Shown here piece by piece: positions 37,597 to 49,677 of a DNA stretch of 64,000 bases. The notes below the pieces were generated by a model, which was given only the letters and a program-made list of their open reading frames with translations, did not search any database and was not told the DNA's origin. Numbering within the stretch: position 1 is the stretch's first letter; each line of letters starts with the position of its first letter. Where the stretch lies: positions 29,958,054 to 30,022,053 of the forward strand of contig NC_092562.1 of NCBI RefSeq assembly GCF_037975245.1. Direction: 5' to 3'. The stretch comes from Apostichopus japonicus. Its lineage: Eukaryota; Echinodermata; Holothuroidea; Aspidochirotida; Stichopodidae. A program made the position numbers and the translations under genes.

Positions 37597-39290
37597 CTAA
37601 GGAATTTCCTCTTTCTTATAGTTACGGAGTAACAGTTTCTCTGTGAATGCGTTCTTTTTCTGTAAGAAATCAGTCTCATTGTTACAGAGACGTGCGTATC
37701 GTAATACTTCCCTTTTAATGAAGCCTTTAAAAGTGGCAAGTGGGTGTGCAGAGTTTCTGTCGAGGTATTGGAAGGTTTCCGTGGGTTTGGTGTAGACTTT
37801 GGTGTCTAATAACCCATTGGTTTCAAACCTTGGACCTTTGAAGATTTCCAAATATGTACCTCGGTGTGTGATATTTCTACCGTAAACTTTAAGAAGCGGT
37901 GAATATCATTCAACCTGTTTACTAGTTGTTCAAGTTTCTGATGTGTACCGTCGTAGAGCAATAGAATGTCATCTCTATAGCGGAGCCATTTTAAGATTTT
38001 ATTATCTGTCGGTAAAATCTGGTTTTCAAGTCTATGCATGACGATATCGCAGATTTCCGGAGAGGCCTGGCTACCCATAGCGCAACCGATCTTTTGTAGA
38101 TAGAATTGGTTATGGAACTCGAAACAGTTTCTTGTTAAGAAAAGTTCAATTAGTTTGCGCATGGGTATGGAAGATATATTATTTATTCCATATTCGCTTT
38201 TTTCCGCCTTTTCATAGACTTCTTGACATACTGTATCTAAAGCCTCCTCTTGGGGAGTATTGGTATACATGGCGACGACATCGAGTGTAGCAAGTACTAA
38301 TGTTTTTGGTAGTGGGGTGGCTACCAAAATTTTTAGAATGTGATTTGTGTCTTTCACATAAGTGCTTTGTTTTAATACAATAGGAAGCAAGAAATAGTCC
38401 ACAAATTCCGATATTTTTTGGGTCAGTGATCCGTTTCTGCTTATTATCGGTCTGCCGGCAAATTTTGAGTTAGCCGGGGGTGCTTTATGAATTTTTGGTA
38501 GCACATTTATGACCGGTGTGCGGATCTTGTGGCTATATGGTACCAAATACTCGAAGGTGCTTTTATCGATTTCTTTTGCAGAGAACATTTCTATTAGTGT
38601 TTCCTGGACTAAACTTTTAGTTTGAAATGTCAGATCACTTTCTAACTTTTCGTAGTGGTGACTAGCTAATTGCCTTTCAATTTCGGCTTGATAGTCTGAG
38701 TGATTCATTATAGCAATGCCTCTACCTTTATCGAAGGGTTTGACAATAATAGAGCGGTCGTTTTTAATTGCATTTAGTGCAAAAAGCTCCGCTTTGTGTG
38801 TGTTGCTATTGGCGTTTCGGATAGTAACACATGCTATTTCTGTTTGTGTTGCTTCCAAATAGTCCTCTAGGTTTTTACTAAAAGTCATGTTAGGTGACCA
38901 TGTAGAGGGGAGACAAAATTTTGTAAACCCTTATTGCTTTTTGTTTTGCATGACGAAGCGGATTCTCATTTTTCTTTTTAGGTCTTTCAATGACTTGAGA
39001 AGATCACTTCGTTTAGGTTTTTCTGGAGTTGCTATGAACTTCAGACCTTTTCCCAGCGCAATAAACTCTATATTGGACATGTTTCTGTCTGATAGGTTCT
39101 TTACGAACTTTTTAAGTGTTTCAGCTTCTTTTCGAAGACATTGGGCTTTTGAGTGACTACTTGTAGTCTGTAGCTCCCTGTTGGTGGTGCAGAATTTTTC
39201 GGAGCTTTTAGTAGCTTTCACTGATCGGACATATTTGCGTTTTTTAGACAACGAGGAAAGGGGAAGAGAGAGAGAAAGTACATTTTGCAT
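37597..39290 (-). pseudogene. Penelope-like reverse transcriptase, broken
   Basis: Starts MQNVLSLSLP with the N-terminal motif NLSDRNMSNIEFIALGKGLK typical of the family, then an in-frame stop near 38923. The RT core follows: VKPFDKGRGIAIM, then GRPIISRNGS, then LATLDVVAMYTNTPQEEAL, then GCAMGSQASPEICDIVM, then WLRYRDDILLLYDG. A frameshift near 37850 moves the rest to another frame (TKPTETFQYLDRNSAHP), which ends at 37597. No GIY-YIG endonuclease follows: only about 65 bases separate the stop from the left direct repeat. It is therefore either an endonuclease-lacking type or a deletion copy. Confidence 0.85.
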
Positions 39291-39434
39291 GTTGAAGGAG
39301 AGGAAGGTAGCTCTTTCTGAAAAATTTGGTGGCCCTAAAAAGAGCCGTTTTTATCGAGCAAACTCCTACGTCTACCTTTTGTAAGGTTGCTTTCTGTGAT
39401 TTGCCTTTGGTCGGCGCGATACTCTGGATAAGCA

Positions 39435-39582
39435 GTGGATAAGCAGTTTGCTAACAGTTTTATTTTAATTTTAATAATATATTTACTATAAATTACAAAT
39501 CAGTGAAGGACAATTGATGTTGAATGTCCTTTATGTCTCCATTTATGTAGATAAAACAAACACTGGCAATAAGAATAACAAT
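39435..39582. repeat. Penelope-like element direct repeat, right copy
   Basis: Pairs with 37378-37532 and marks the 5' side of the minus-strand element. Confidence 0.85.
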
Positions 39583-40657
39583 AGATAGTGAGTGACATTT
39601 GTATTCAAGATTATCAATGTTAAAAACTAAAAACTTGCTATTCAGACATGTTTCACTCCACAGAAACAGTCTTTACTTCAACCATTAACCCCCTTTTTAT
39701 AGATATCTAGAGCTTAAAGAAGTCTGTAATGTATGTGTGTGTGTAGCTTACAGTAACACAGAAACACAATATGAAATGGCCTACTGTAGTTTTGGTGGGC
39801 AATATGGAAATGGCCCTGCTTCCTTATCTTAGTTGACATGTCCCTTAGCTCTACAGGTCTGAGATATATTAGTTCTTAGGTCTTTAAATTTGCTTTTACC
39901 TATCCTCACTTTTTTGTTAACACATACTCAAGACATTGGAATATATGGTGCAGAAAATCCAGGAAGCAATGTATAGGCTACCACTGTAGTGCATAGTAAG
40001 GAAGAAGGAATCAGCTGTACTCTTGCTTATAGCAGTTAAAGTGTGTTTATTTAAAGGCTACTATAATATTACAGACATGAAAATATTATGAACACATTCT
40101 TGTGAAAAACAAATTTAATTACATACAATTTTAATAATCTAAATTAAAAGCTATAACATTAAGGTGGTTACATTCTGTGCATAAAGATAGAAATTTTGAA
40201 CAGGCCATTGCTGCCATGAATCATATTAGATATCATATAATTACTAGAGTGAATTCAAAGAAGGATAATAGGCAGCCATGTGTGACATACAGTATTTTGT
40301 CAACACGAAGCCATGCATGGCTGTCTAGCGTGGTTGTCACTGCCAAAAGTTTGCAAGACAATTTGATATAAAAGCTTCTGTTGGATACAAGCCAGTTATC
40401 TTCATAAATCCAATTCATGCAGTAGACAGGAGTTGCTGACCTCTTTTATATAGAACTGAACAATATACTGTAGGACTACCAACTACTGTGTAACCACCTG
40501 TAAGAGTGTACATTGAGAGTACACATATTATCAAACATAGTATTTTCACTACTCATTTTTTTCAGTGATATTTGCTAAGTACCACTTAATTACTCTGCAC
40601 CAACTTGATTGATTGGTCACTCATACTGAGATAATTTTCACTCTTCTGTTATTGTAG
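39583..40657 (+). other. Tie-like gene intron 3, right part
   Basis: AT-rich with no gene or recognisable repeat. It ends in the acceptor TTCTGTTATTGTAG at 40657. Confidence 0.5.
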
Positions 40658-40792
40658 CATGTCCAGAGAACATGTGGAGTCCACCTGACTGTAATAATAC
40701 ATGTGAACCTTGTATCAACGGAGGAGTTTGCTCAGATTTAACTGGTGTGTGTCTTTGTCCTCCTGGATTCAGTGGAAAAAATTGTGAAAATA
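40658..40792 (+). CDS. TIE: Tie-like receptor, exon 4: first EGF module
   Basis: A phase 1-1 exon of 45 residues (acceptor TTGTAG, donor GTAAGT). It reads [18 protein letters not shown] followed by [21 protein letters not shown] and KNCEN. The eight-cysteine spacing, with the NGGVC turn and the C-x-C-PPGF-G closing motif, is that of the laminin/Tie-type EGF module. In vertebrate Tie1 and TEK receptors the first EGF repeat has the same pattern, directly after the N-terminal Ig domains. It acts extracellularly. The ligand in this lineage is unknown. Confidence 0.88.
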
Positions 40793-43744
40793 GTAAGTAA
40801 TGTTGAATGCATGATTTCTACAATCGATTGTACGATTATTGTCAATAATCTGTAACTCCAGGAGTAAAGGACGGTCATTAATGATGACATTACACAAAAG
40901 TTAAGTTTGTGAGTTTGATTGCTGATTTGATTCCATCATTTCTTTCAATTAGCTGTTGCCAGAAGCCTTGTTCAAGTTAAGATTAGTTTCCTTCATAGAT
41001 AATTAATAAACTCCCTAAGATTTACTCTTTGCCTTCTTCAGTGTCATGACAAGAGCATATGATGTATAGATATTGTACATGTAATACTTTTTAACTTAAT
41101 TTGGTGCTTAATAACATGATGTTCCTGGCAGGAATTTGTTGGTCTCTTTGAGCCTCTGATGTGGGAGAGTTTGCCAGAAACCGTGTCGAAAGTTAAAGAC
41201 ATGTACTTGGTCAATATCTTCAATTTGCAGCCTACAGTTCAGATGGTATGAATTTGTTCGGTTGGATTGTGTTACTGACCAATTCTGACTCTGACATGTA
41301 ATTGGATTATGAGTATTTCTTTAATCTTATCTCTTTATCCAGAGCATATTATAGGAATGCCTATGATGAGACTGAGTCACTGATCTGTTAGCTAATGTTA
41401 TCCAGAAACAGGGCTGTAAAAAATGTTTTTTTCCCTGCAAGGAAGGTATAATTTCCCACGAACCATATAGCTGCGGAGCAGCCATTGCGCCGCTGTAGCG
41501 GCGCAGGGGGGTGTGCGAGGGGGGATGTGCCCCCCTCACAAGGTACAGATTTTTGAAAAATGAGGATGCAATTGGCGCCATTTGGTGCACCTTTTTGGCA
41601 ATTTAAAACAACTTGCAATCGTTGAGACCAGTGCTAATTTGAACTTAAAAAGGTAATAAATATAATTTTTAAAACAAACTTGTTTAGTGTGTCAGTTTCT
41701 TGAGTTCTTACCTTGACAAAACTCAAAGTAGTCTCATCTCAAGCAATCACTCCAGTCTGATAATAATTTATTATACATCTATAACCCGGCTGTCACATTG
41801 TACCACATCAATTATTAATATGTAATGTAAACAAACATCGTAAAGTTATCCACTGATCTCTACACATCAGTGGAGCTGGAGCGAGCACGTGTATTTTAGC
41901 AATGGAGTGCGCGATGGATCCCATCAGTTTTTATGTACAGTGTGCCGCATGGCTTGGAGCAGAGAGATAAATTGGATATGGTTCACGATAAAAATAGAAC
42001 AAATGAAATAAAAATCCTTCAAAGAGGACGCCCAGTATGCCTTTATTATTATATTGTGTTGGATCGATCAAACTGAGCAGACTTTACACTTCTTCAAATA
42101 TTTCTGATAAAGACTAAATAAACGAAGCCATTTTGTATTTTTGTTGACGTGTGGGCCTACCCGACTACCCCTATCAATTTATCAAAGCGCACGAGAAAAA
42201 AACCACTCCTCACTTCACTCTCATTCACGTACAAATAATATCGAAACTTTTTAAAATGACAATCACATGTTGACAATCAGTGCATCACACTGCCTACGAA
42301 AAGTTCTGCATGCGCGCAATCTTTGTCACAATATAACGAGTAATGATGTGTTCCCAAACCACTCACAAGGGCAATGTCAATGTCACACTGACACCCACGG
42401 CACAGTGCGGGAAGGTTGCTGTAAAAAATTAGCCTGGCGGGAAATGTTTTGAACAACAATATTGCCATTCCACATTTTTAAAAATTTATATTGTATGTTA
42501 GAAAGTAAACGTTTTCTGTCGTATGAATTTGACTTCAGCTCAGTGTTCCCTCTAAGGTGCGGGATTCCCTTCAACTGACTCAGTAATCCCGCAAAGAAAA
42601 AATTTGTCTGCTGGAAATCCCCGCATTGTTTTCTTGCATAAGTTGCATTCTCGATTAGTTTATACTCAATACACAACGTATATACTTGACTGTATGGAGA
42701 TAAAAACTCTGAAAATCAGTAGAGAAATAACCAATTGTGTACGAAAAGTAAGTTGGTACACCTTTCAAATTTTACGAAAGATCGAGCAAAACACTTTCGA
42801 AAAATTCACGCGAAACTGGCATATCGTCTTAAATGCAACTAATGTCATGTTAACAAGGCTCTAGTACACCCATTTATGAATAAACCGTAAGACCACATCT
42901 GGTGTTAAGCGGGGGAAAAAGAAAGTATATTCTAGAATTTCCAAAAATACGGAAAAAATAATATCCTACCATAGTTAAGTGCATATCAAATAGCCTAACC
43001 ACCTTGTCGGTTACGGATCTCACGTAACTACAAAAACACAACTAACTGTATTTTGCGAAGTTGACGTTTTCTACAAGAACATGGAAACAATATTTAGCAT
43101 TTAGTTAATCATGCCAAGTGGCCTAAAACAAGTTATTACAAGGTTCACTTTCATAATAAAGATGGCAATGGCTATAGGGGCCTTGATATCGTGATATGCG
43201 TGTATGTACGTATGGGCTGTGCCTCGTGTACTACATAAAACGTTCCTTGGAAACGTGCCAAAAAAAAATAAAGGTTAACCAACAGGTGTTAGACAGGGGA
43301 AGCGCTCACAGTTGTTTGGCAATGTACAGTAGCTGGGAAAATTCCCAGGTACTGCGCGAACACCGACGGGAAATCGGCAGTGTGTTCGCGGGAAATTGAA
43401 CAAGGTTTTCCAACATTTGCTTGAGAGATTCAGCGGGCTTGCGGCGGCGATGCCATTAAGTGTATTAAATAATTATGATGCTATTTTGGGTTATTTTAAG
43501 TGAGAAATAAAGACACCCAGACACTAAAGTTAGTGTTTCTGATTTTTTATTTATAATTTTTTAAAATTTTATTTCCTCTTTGGCTCTTTCTCTAACCCTT
43601 TTTTTTTTTTTTTTTTGCTGCGTGTGAGATTTCCCGCGAGTTTTCAAGATTTCCCGGCAATGAGCTTCCCGTTTTGCCCTCTTTTTACAGGCCTGTCCAG
43701 AAATATACTATGCATTTACTCCTTTATCATGTTTTCATCAACAG
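40793..43744 (+). other. Tie-like gene intron 4
   Basis: Holds a short GC-rich repeat relic (about 41440-41600, with runs of G and C and the phrase GCGCCGCTGTAGCGGCGC) and a hAT-related segment (42703-43345). Other parts are AT-rich without genes. A T-run at 43600-43617 lies shortly before exon 5. Confidence 0.5.
42703..43345 (+). mobile_element. segment shared with the hAT element at 61231-62770
   Basis: Matches 61621-62255 in the same orientation over about 640 bases (for example CTCTGAAAATCAGTAGAGAA, AATTCACGCGAAACTGGCAT, AAACGTGCCAAAAA), with moderate divergence. The surrounding CAGTGTTCCCTCTAAGGTGC at about 42540 looks like a hAT terminus, but I could not find its inverse on the right, so the ends remain open. 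Confidence 0.7.
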
Positions 43745-43900
43745 TTCATGGCAGGAATGTCTTTGGTCAGAATGCTGAGTATAAATGTGATAATTCTAGT
43801 GATGACCATGCTGATGGATGTCAGGGTGCAATCATCTGTTATCCTGATCCTCTTGGCTGTTTCTGTCCTGCTGGCTATAAAGGACTAAACTGTACAGAAG
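43745..43900 (+). CDS. TIE: Tie-like receptor, exon 5: second EGF module
   Basis: A phase 1-1 exon of 52 residues (acceptor CAACAG, donor GTATCA). It reads NVFGQNAEYKCDNS, then DGCQGAIICYPDPLGCFC, then PAGYKGLNCTEG. The phrase with CYPDPLGCFC-x-GYKGLNC closely follows the second EGF repeat of vertebrate Tie/TEK (a PDPxGCxCxxGWKGLxC pattern), which is the strongest single reason for the Tie assignment. The donor requires a further phase-1 exon. I found none before 64 kb, so the transmembrane and kinase parts are outside the window or missing. Confidence 0.88.
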
Positions 43901-44160
43901 GTATCAATACTACTTTGTTTATAAGAAAGTAAACAAACAGGTCCTTCAGTCTATTAGAATAGTCACCAGAACAATTTGCAAAGTAAGAGAAAGGCTGTAG
44001 AAGAAGACTCTATAACAATGAGGTCTTCCTTTCTTTGTATCATGTTTAAATTATTTTCCTGATGTATTTTTCAATTTGGAAACATTAACTTTAATCATAT
44101 TAGTAAAACATATAAGAGCTGACAAAATATAGTGTTTACAACACTTTTGACATATATGTA

Positions 44161-45406
44161 CAGTACTGATTTCGCTTAACTCCCGTTAAAATTCGTTGAA
44201 AGAAAAATAACCGAAATTCTTCGTTTTTCACCGAAATACCCCGATTTTTATCGATTTTTATCGTTTTTTATCGAATTTTATCGATTGGTTATCTCAGTCA
44301 TTTCCTTTGTGGAATTTTCAACGGTACGTTGAAATTCTTTTTTAAACGAAATAGAAGGTCAATTTGTGGTTACGCGAAACGTCGGAAAACGCGTAACTTC
44401 GTTTATTAATATCATGTTAGACTTTAGTTCAGTCGTTTGAAAGAGGGAATATTTTCAAAAGCATTCTCATGCTTATATGAGTAATAACACTCAAAGAATC
44501 GTGTAATTAAACTGACGGGGGACGTTTTCTGACTGTGAACCCCAAACACAGTGACATAAGTCACTGTTCGCCAGGCCGTTAGAGGTTGCAGTCAAAGCTA
44601 TGTACCACGAGGCACCCTTCCAAATAAGTTGAAGTTCTGTTTAACCATTTAAATAACAGTGAATGGACATATAAACTTGGTTTACTTGCAGAATACGAAA
44701 AATAGTTATTTCTAAGAGATGTAAATTTGGTTTTTTATGAGAGTTGAAGTATGAAACTTTGTTTCCGAGCGAAAACATGTTACTTGAAGCAAAATAAAGA
44801 TGCCCCGCCCATTCTGCGAGGACGCTTCCATTTTTCAAAAAGGCGTTTTCTCTTTTTATTTTTTCTATTTTGTTTACATTTTAAACATGAAAATTATTTA
44901 AAAATATGTGAAGAACTTAGTAATGTACTGCAAACTATCTATAAAAAAAAACAGAAAAACGATGTTTTAGGCATGAATAATGTGTTCAATATAACTAAAG
45001 TAGTAGGCCAATAGTCATAAGCTCATGATAGTGTCGTCAATTCGTTTTCCCAGTTAATATTTGTGACATATATCACCCGTGTACATCGATCAATGGCATG
45101 TTGAAATCCCGTGTGAAAATATGTTGACCCCAAAAGACGCAAATGGTCGGTCTAGAAAGTACCGTCATAACATTAACAACACAAGGCCAGTTTGCTCTCT
45201 CAGGTCTGCACGTGTACAGCCATTTTTTTCACACATGGTATTATGCTGTGCATGCATTGCGGGCGGGATTGCGGCAAACATAAAAGAAAATGAATGAAAA
45301 TGAAAAACTTACGATATTTTTCACAAATATTGATGCTTAGATAAGTGCTTCCTCACAATCAACGAGCCGCCTTAAAATTCGCTCCGCTAACGTAAAGCTT
45401 CTATAT
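44161..45406. mobile_element. truncated inverted copy of the Tc1-type element at 13910-17692
   Basis: Starts with the same end, CAGTACTGATTTCGCTTAAC, after a TA at 44159-44160. It follows the inverse of 17692 down to about 16465 through many shared words (GATGCCCCGCCCATTCTGCG, GGCAAACATAAAAGAAAATG, AAGTGCTTCCTCACAATCAA). Similarity stops near 45406 and no opposite terminus was found. Frames open on both strands here simply mirror those of the first copy. Confidence 0.85.
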
Positions 45407-46700
45407 GGCTCATTCCGTGAACTTGGGTCAAGTGTGACACACAGTATATGTCACACTTTCTACAGCAATAGGTCAACTTTGTGCAAAGTGAAAACTTTTT
45501 CCAGCCCCATATTTTGGTAGTCACTTCATAGATATATATTGTGCTATGGCTAAATTTTACCAAATTGAACAATTAAAATAAAAAAAATGGAAAAAAAGTG
45601 TGGTGTCTCTTCTCTATTTACTGTGATTGTTGTGACAATAAATTAACTGAACATTTCAAGTACCCTGCAAGCGTTCAAGGAATGTCATATGGCTCAGAAA
45701 CAAATGTAATATACATCCACATATATGTATTGTTTTAGTGCTGGAAGACAACACAGCTTACCTTCAACTACATTTTTAAATTATCATTGGTTATAGTGAA
45801 GTTTTCAGACGTAACAAATGGTGTCTCTGCCAAGTTTATCTTGTTACGTCGTGAAGAGGGTTACCTTATTTCGCAAAAAGGGACATAGGGTTTAATTTGC
45901 ATCAAATGTTGTAAATCAGACATGAACTAAACATCATGAGTAGCGCTAAATTAATTGAGGTCACTTTTCACACTAAAATAAAAGATAAAACCTAAACACT
46001 TGTGGTTGGTGTCTACGACGTTCGTTACGCCGTGCGGGTAAATATGTTTAAAATATTCAATAACCCTCGATGAATAATGAACTTGACCTTTTCTTGTACA
46101 TAAGTTGAATGGATAATTCATGTCGGTTCCGAGTATTCGCTGATTTCGAATCGATTTTAGGTATGCGAGAGGTGAAACTCATGGTGTCTCTATGTTACGT
46201 CCACAATGGTTGTTACACCGGTAACAGATACGGCAGGGAAAAAAAATAAACGTGATGTATTTTTTCCAAATGTATCAATAGATCAAGCTTCAAACTTGTC
46301 ACCATGTTTCATTAGAACTTTGTGACATTTTGATAGCCGCAAGTAGTAACTAGAAGCCTATTTCGCCTTTTGCGAGGTTAATATGAACGGTGTCTTCTGA
46401 TGACTGTTACGTCTGATACAGTGATAGTAAAGAAAATTTGATGTAGCTTATTACGGAATTTTATTTTGTTAGCAAGGCCCCATATGTATTTATCCCCCGA
46501 TAAAACTGGTAGGTATTCACTGTTTAATCTAATCATTCATTTAGTATTTAGGGGAGAAATGTACAGATTCGATTTTTATCTCGCCGACGTAACCACTATG
46601 CAGTGTCTAATGTTACACCCGTAACGTTCGCGAGCTAATACTAGCCTAGCGTTATGTTAGGCTACATTGGAGACGCTTGGTCAAGCTAGCTACGCTGTAA
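45407..46700. repeat. zone with repeated GGTGTCTCT and GTTACGTC words
   Basis: GGTGTCT occurs at about 45600, 45820, 46007, 46180 and 46388. GTTACGTC, GTTACGCCG or GTAACG words occur between and after them (45845, 46022, 46192, 46408, 46588, 46619). No gene is visible. The style recalls the GTCACG-type word zones of intron 1. Confidence 0.5.
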
Positions 46701-46947
46701 ATATGCAAGTCACGCTGTAAATATTATTCCAGCAACTCGGGTGAGTATTAAAATGATTGTTTTTTTTCTACGGCTATGTAGGATAACGTAGCCTTTATGT
46801 GACATTTTTTTCTTAGAAATTTCGTTAAGACTTAGGCTAGGGCCTAGTCAGTATTATTTTCCTATTCACGTTAGTACTGCATAGGCAATGTATCACGTTA
46901 GGCTATGAGCCCTCCTTTGATGGTAAGACTACTTTATTCAGTTGACA

Positions 46948-47330
46948 TCAAGGGCGTAGGAACCGGGGGGCTGGGGGGCACCAGCCCCCCCAGTGAAAAA
47001 TATGGAGGGGCGGAAGTATCATTCCGCCACCCCCCCCCGCTTCGCAAGTCAGAAAACCCCTTTTTCATTTCTAAATGAGAAAAAAAATCTCATTTGGAGC
47101 ACCAAATTGCATCTAAGGCCAGGTGAAAATGTAAAATTATATACAAAATGGAGTGGGTGGGTCGAAGTGAGCTATATTGCACCAAATTGCATCTGAGGCC
47201 ACCTGGAAATGCAAAAAAAATCCAAAGGGGAGGCGGACACCCCCTCCTCTTGGACCCCTCCCCCAGGCCGGCCAGCAGTCTTCAGCCCCCCCCCCACTCA
47301 AAAGTACCTTCCTAGGCCACTGGTTGGCAT
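46948..47330. repeat. G/C-run dispersed repeat, partner of 56085-56290
   Basis: Shares CCCCAGTGAAAAATATGGAG, CGGAAGTATCATT and ACCAAATTGCATCT with 56085-56290. Within this copy the ACCAAATTGCATCTRAGGCC phrase occurs twice. The family has long C and G runs near its ends, like the hAT-type elements at 6991-8729 and 52481-53262, but no target duplication was found. Confidence 0.65.
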
Positions 47331-47618
47331 GCATTGCATCCTTTGTTCAGTTGTCAAGATATTCAGACTAAAAGAAATAGAGTGCACACTGCACATTTTC
47401 CTCTTTATTTGGGTTCCTGGAAATCAAACATTGTCGCATAATTTAATAATATATAAACATTTTTTAATACTATTAATATTTCTGGAATAAACAGAATTGT
47501 TGTACACAATCATATACTTAACTACAATTCTGTAGCCTAACATAACATGTTATACAATAAACCCAAAACATTACTTTGTTTCAAATGGTAATTATTCAAG
47601 TACTGCATTACTCAACAG

Positions 47619-47700
47619 CCTACAAGATTGGCAATGCACACACTTCTCTGGAAGATCAGGACATCTGCACAGGAAAAAGTGGCCAACAGGGCAAAACCAG
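47619..47700 (+). CDS. penultimate exon of a Tudor/chromo-like protein gene
   Basis: A tentative exon bounded by CTCAACAG and a GTAAATC donor, joined in phase to the next exon through a split arginine codon. It reads YKIGNAHTSLEDQDICTG and then KSGQQGKT, a polar linker without a known domain. Support comes only from splice sites, frame continuity and proximity. Earlier exons of this gene were not found. Confidence 0.4.
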
Positions 47701-47993
47701 GTAAATCATCCAAATTAAGCTTCCAGGAATATGCCCTATAAGAATTCTCTGTAATTTCATATGTTGGTAAATTGTGAGTTATACATCAAGGTACCATATT
47801 TCCTTAACTTCTCAATTGCTTTGATATAATTGTACAATATTTATAGCATAACCTTCCTCATAGTAATGATTGGATTTGCATAACGTCAAATAAAACACCT
47901 CTCACTTTACACACCTTTTGCTGTACATGATTACATTCTGTATACAATGGTACATATGTACTGTACATTCTAATTTATTTCTTGTTTACATAG

Positions 47994-48348
47994 ACAACAA
48001 GGTCCTTCACCACACCAGGGCATGACAACTCCGCAGCTTCAAGGAATTTTAATGATAATAGAGCATTATTATGCAGTGTTTTATGATAATGAGTTCTATG
48101 TAGGAAGATTAGTCAATCATGAGGGAGCAAGCTTTTTTTTCAAGTTTATGCATAGGTTGAGAAAATCTTGCCAGAAGCAAAGGTACTATGACTGGCCTGC
48201 AAGGCCAGATATTGCTGAAGTGACGGGTAAGTACATTATTCATGGGCCCTTAGATATCATCCGAAATGGGCCTTTTTCTGTCAAAGAAATCGAAATGATT
48301 GACAAAATATATGGTGGAATGAAACTATCTAACATTAAAGAACAATAG
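47994..48348 (+). CDS. last exon of a gene with a Tudor/chromo-like C-terminal domain
   Basis: About 118 residues from the acceptor TTTACATAG to a stop. The core reads EHYYAVFYDNEFYVGRLVN, then ASFFFKFMHRL, then YDWPARPDIAEV, then FSVKEIEMIDKIY. The FYVGRL strand, the FFKFM strand and the later W-P-x-x-x-D motif resemble a small barrel domain that I know from the C-termini of many invertebrate transposon-associated proteins. The family has no firm name here. It ends 560 bases before the proposed terminus at 48912. An internal methionine at 48022 could be an alternative start if the upstream exon is wrong. Confidence 0.6.
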
Positions 48349-48911
48349 ACTCCATCCTTCACATGGACTTCTGTTGGTTGGTAGAACCTGCGTTCCTTAT
48401 TCTTTAGTCCTGAAGATGAATTTTCTTTAAAATAGTATTTGTTGGCTATTAAAGCAGCTTCTTGTGTCTTGTTCTATGTTTTGTTTAAACCTCATTGACC
48501 CCACGATGCCACAACAACATACACATATAACTTATGTACTCAAACATTACTTCAAATGGTGAAATAAAAGTAGAAATATTTAGTTTCAACATTGTTTCAA
48601 AGATATTTCCCATTAAAATGGCAATAAATCCCACCCACAATATGACTGTAAATGCTATTTACGCCATTGAACGAGGTGAATATTTTTAACTTTGCCAGCA
48701 TAGTAGGCAAACCAGTACACCAATATATACCACAACACCATCCTTTATTTGTTTACATTAGGTATGACCATGAGTGATTCTGTTGCAATTATTTTGAATT
48801 GTTGGGAATGAATCTAGCTAAAGGAACAGCTCATAAGTTAAGATTGGTTGAAAAACCGCAAAAAGCTTCTGTAAAAGCATGTTCTATGACAAATGCATTA
48901 AAAACAATATA

Positions 48912-49230
48912 CAGTACCGCTCACATAAAATCGGCCGTGGCATCGTGTATCGTGATGCCCTTATCGCTTTCTATCGTTTTCTATCGTGAAAACCTGACTA
49001 CTGTAAATTTTCGTACACGCTACAACGATATAACGATATACCACGATCACACGCTACATCGTGATACCAAGCCTTCACGATAGCAAACATGACTTCTACA
49101 TTCACGCTAACACGTTATATCGTGAGATCGTGATTTCAAGCCGAGTGCGTCACGATTCGTAACTTCGTTTGGGCTTTGGGTTTATTAATTCACGCTATCA
49201 CGTTAAGTCGTAATATCGTGTATCAGGAAG
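48912..49230. repeat. putative terminal and subterminal repeat, left
   Basis: Dense with ATCGTG and CACGAT words (ATCGTGTATCGTGATG, CTATCGTTTTCTATCGTG, ACAACGATATAACGATAT, TTCACGCTAACACGTTATAT). It is likely transposase-binding sequence of the adjacent element. Confidence 0.55.
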
Positions 49231-49677
49231 TTCCTACTGTACTATGCGAGAATCGATCTTACTGTAACAGTTGTTTCGTCTTAAAAACTTGTTGAAGTCA
49301 GCTCACAACTTACATATTATCAGTAACGTTACGTACGGATAGCCATAGTAACATACAGTATATACGATACCGTTAATAGCTTAGGCTAAAGTTACGTTGG
49401 AATTCGGCCTACACTAGTACGGCAGTAACAATTTTTCTACTGTTGAAATATTAACTGTGCTTAAGAATAAATTTGTTTTAAAAATTCCTGACTTGAATTT
49501 TTGCTTTGGGATTGAAAACAGTACCATCATTCTTTTGTGTGGACATTTTGCATTTCGAACGTTAGGCCTACTGTAGTTTCATTGCAAGACTTATTGAGAC
49601 AGTGTTTAGACGTTTATTAATATTTTACTGAAATCGTTTTCCTTGGGATAATTGTTGCTTTACCGATTAGCGTAGAA

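Larger units (their letters stand above)
37378..39582 (-). mobile_element. Penelope-like element with flanking direct repeats
   Basis: A reverse transcriptase pseudogene (39290 to 37597) is bracketed by direct repeats of about 150 bases at 37378-37532 and 39435-39582. They share GTGGAT-AAGCAGTTTGCTAACAG through ACAAACACTGGC-ATAAGAATAACA, with a few differences. This matches the pseudo-LTR arrangement of Penelope-like elements. It lies antisense in intron 3 of the Tie-like gene. Confidence 0.8.

Noticed and set aside
41327-41618. Minus-strand frames near a GC-rich block
   Set aside because: They lie over a G/C-run repeat relic in intron 4; no domain or splice support.
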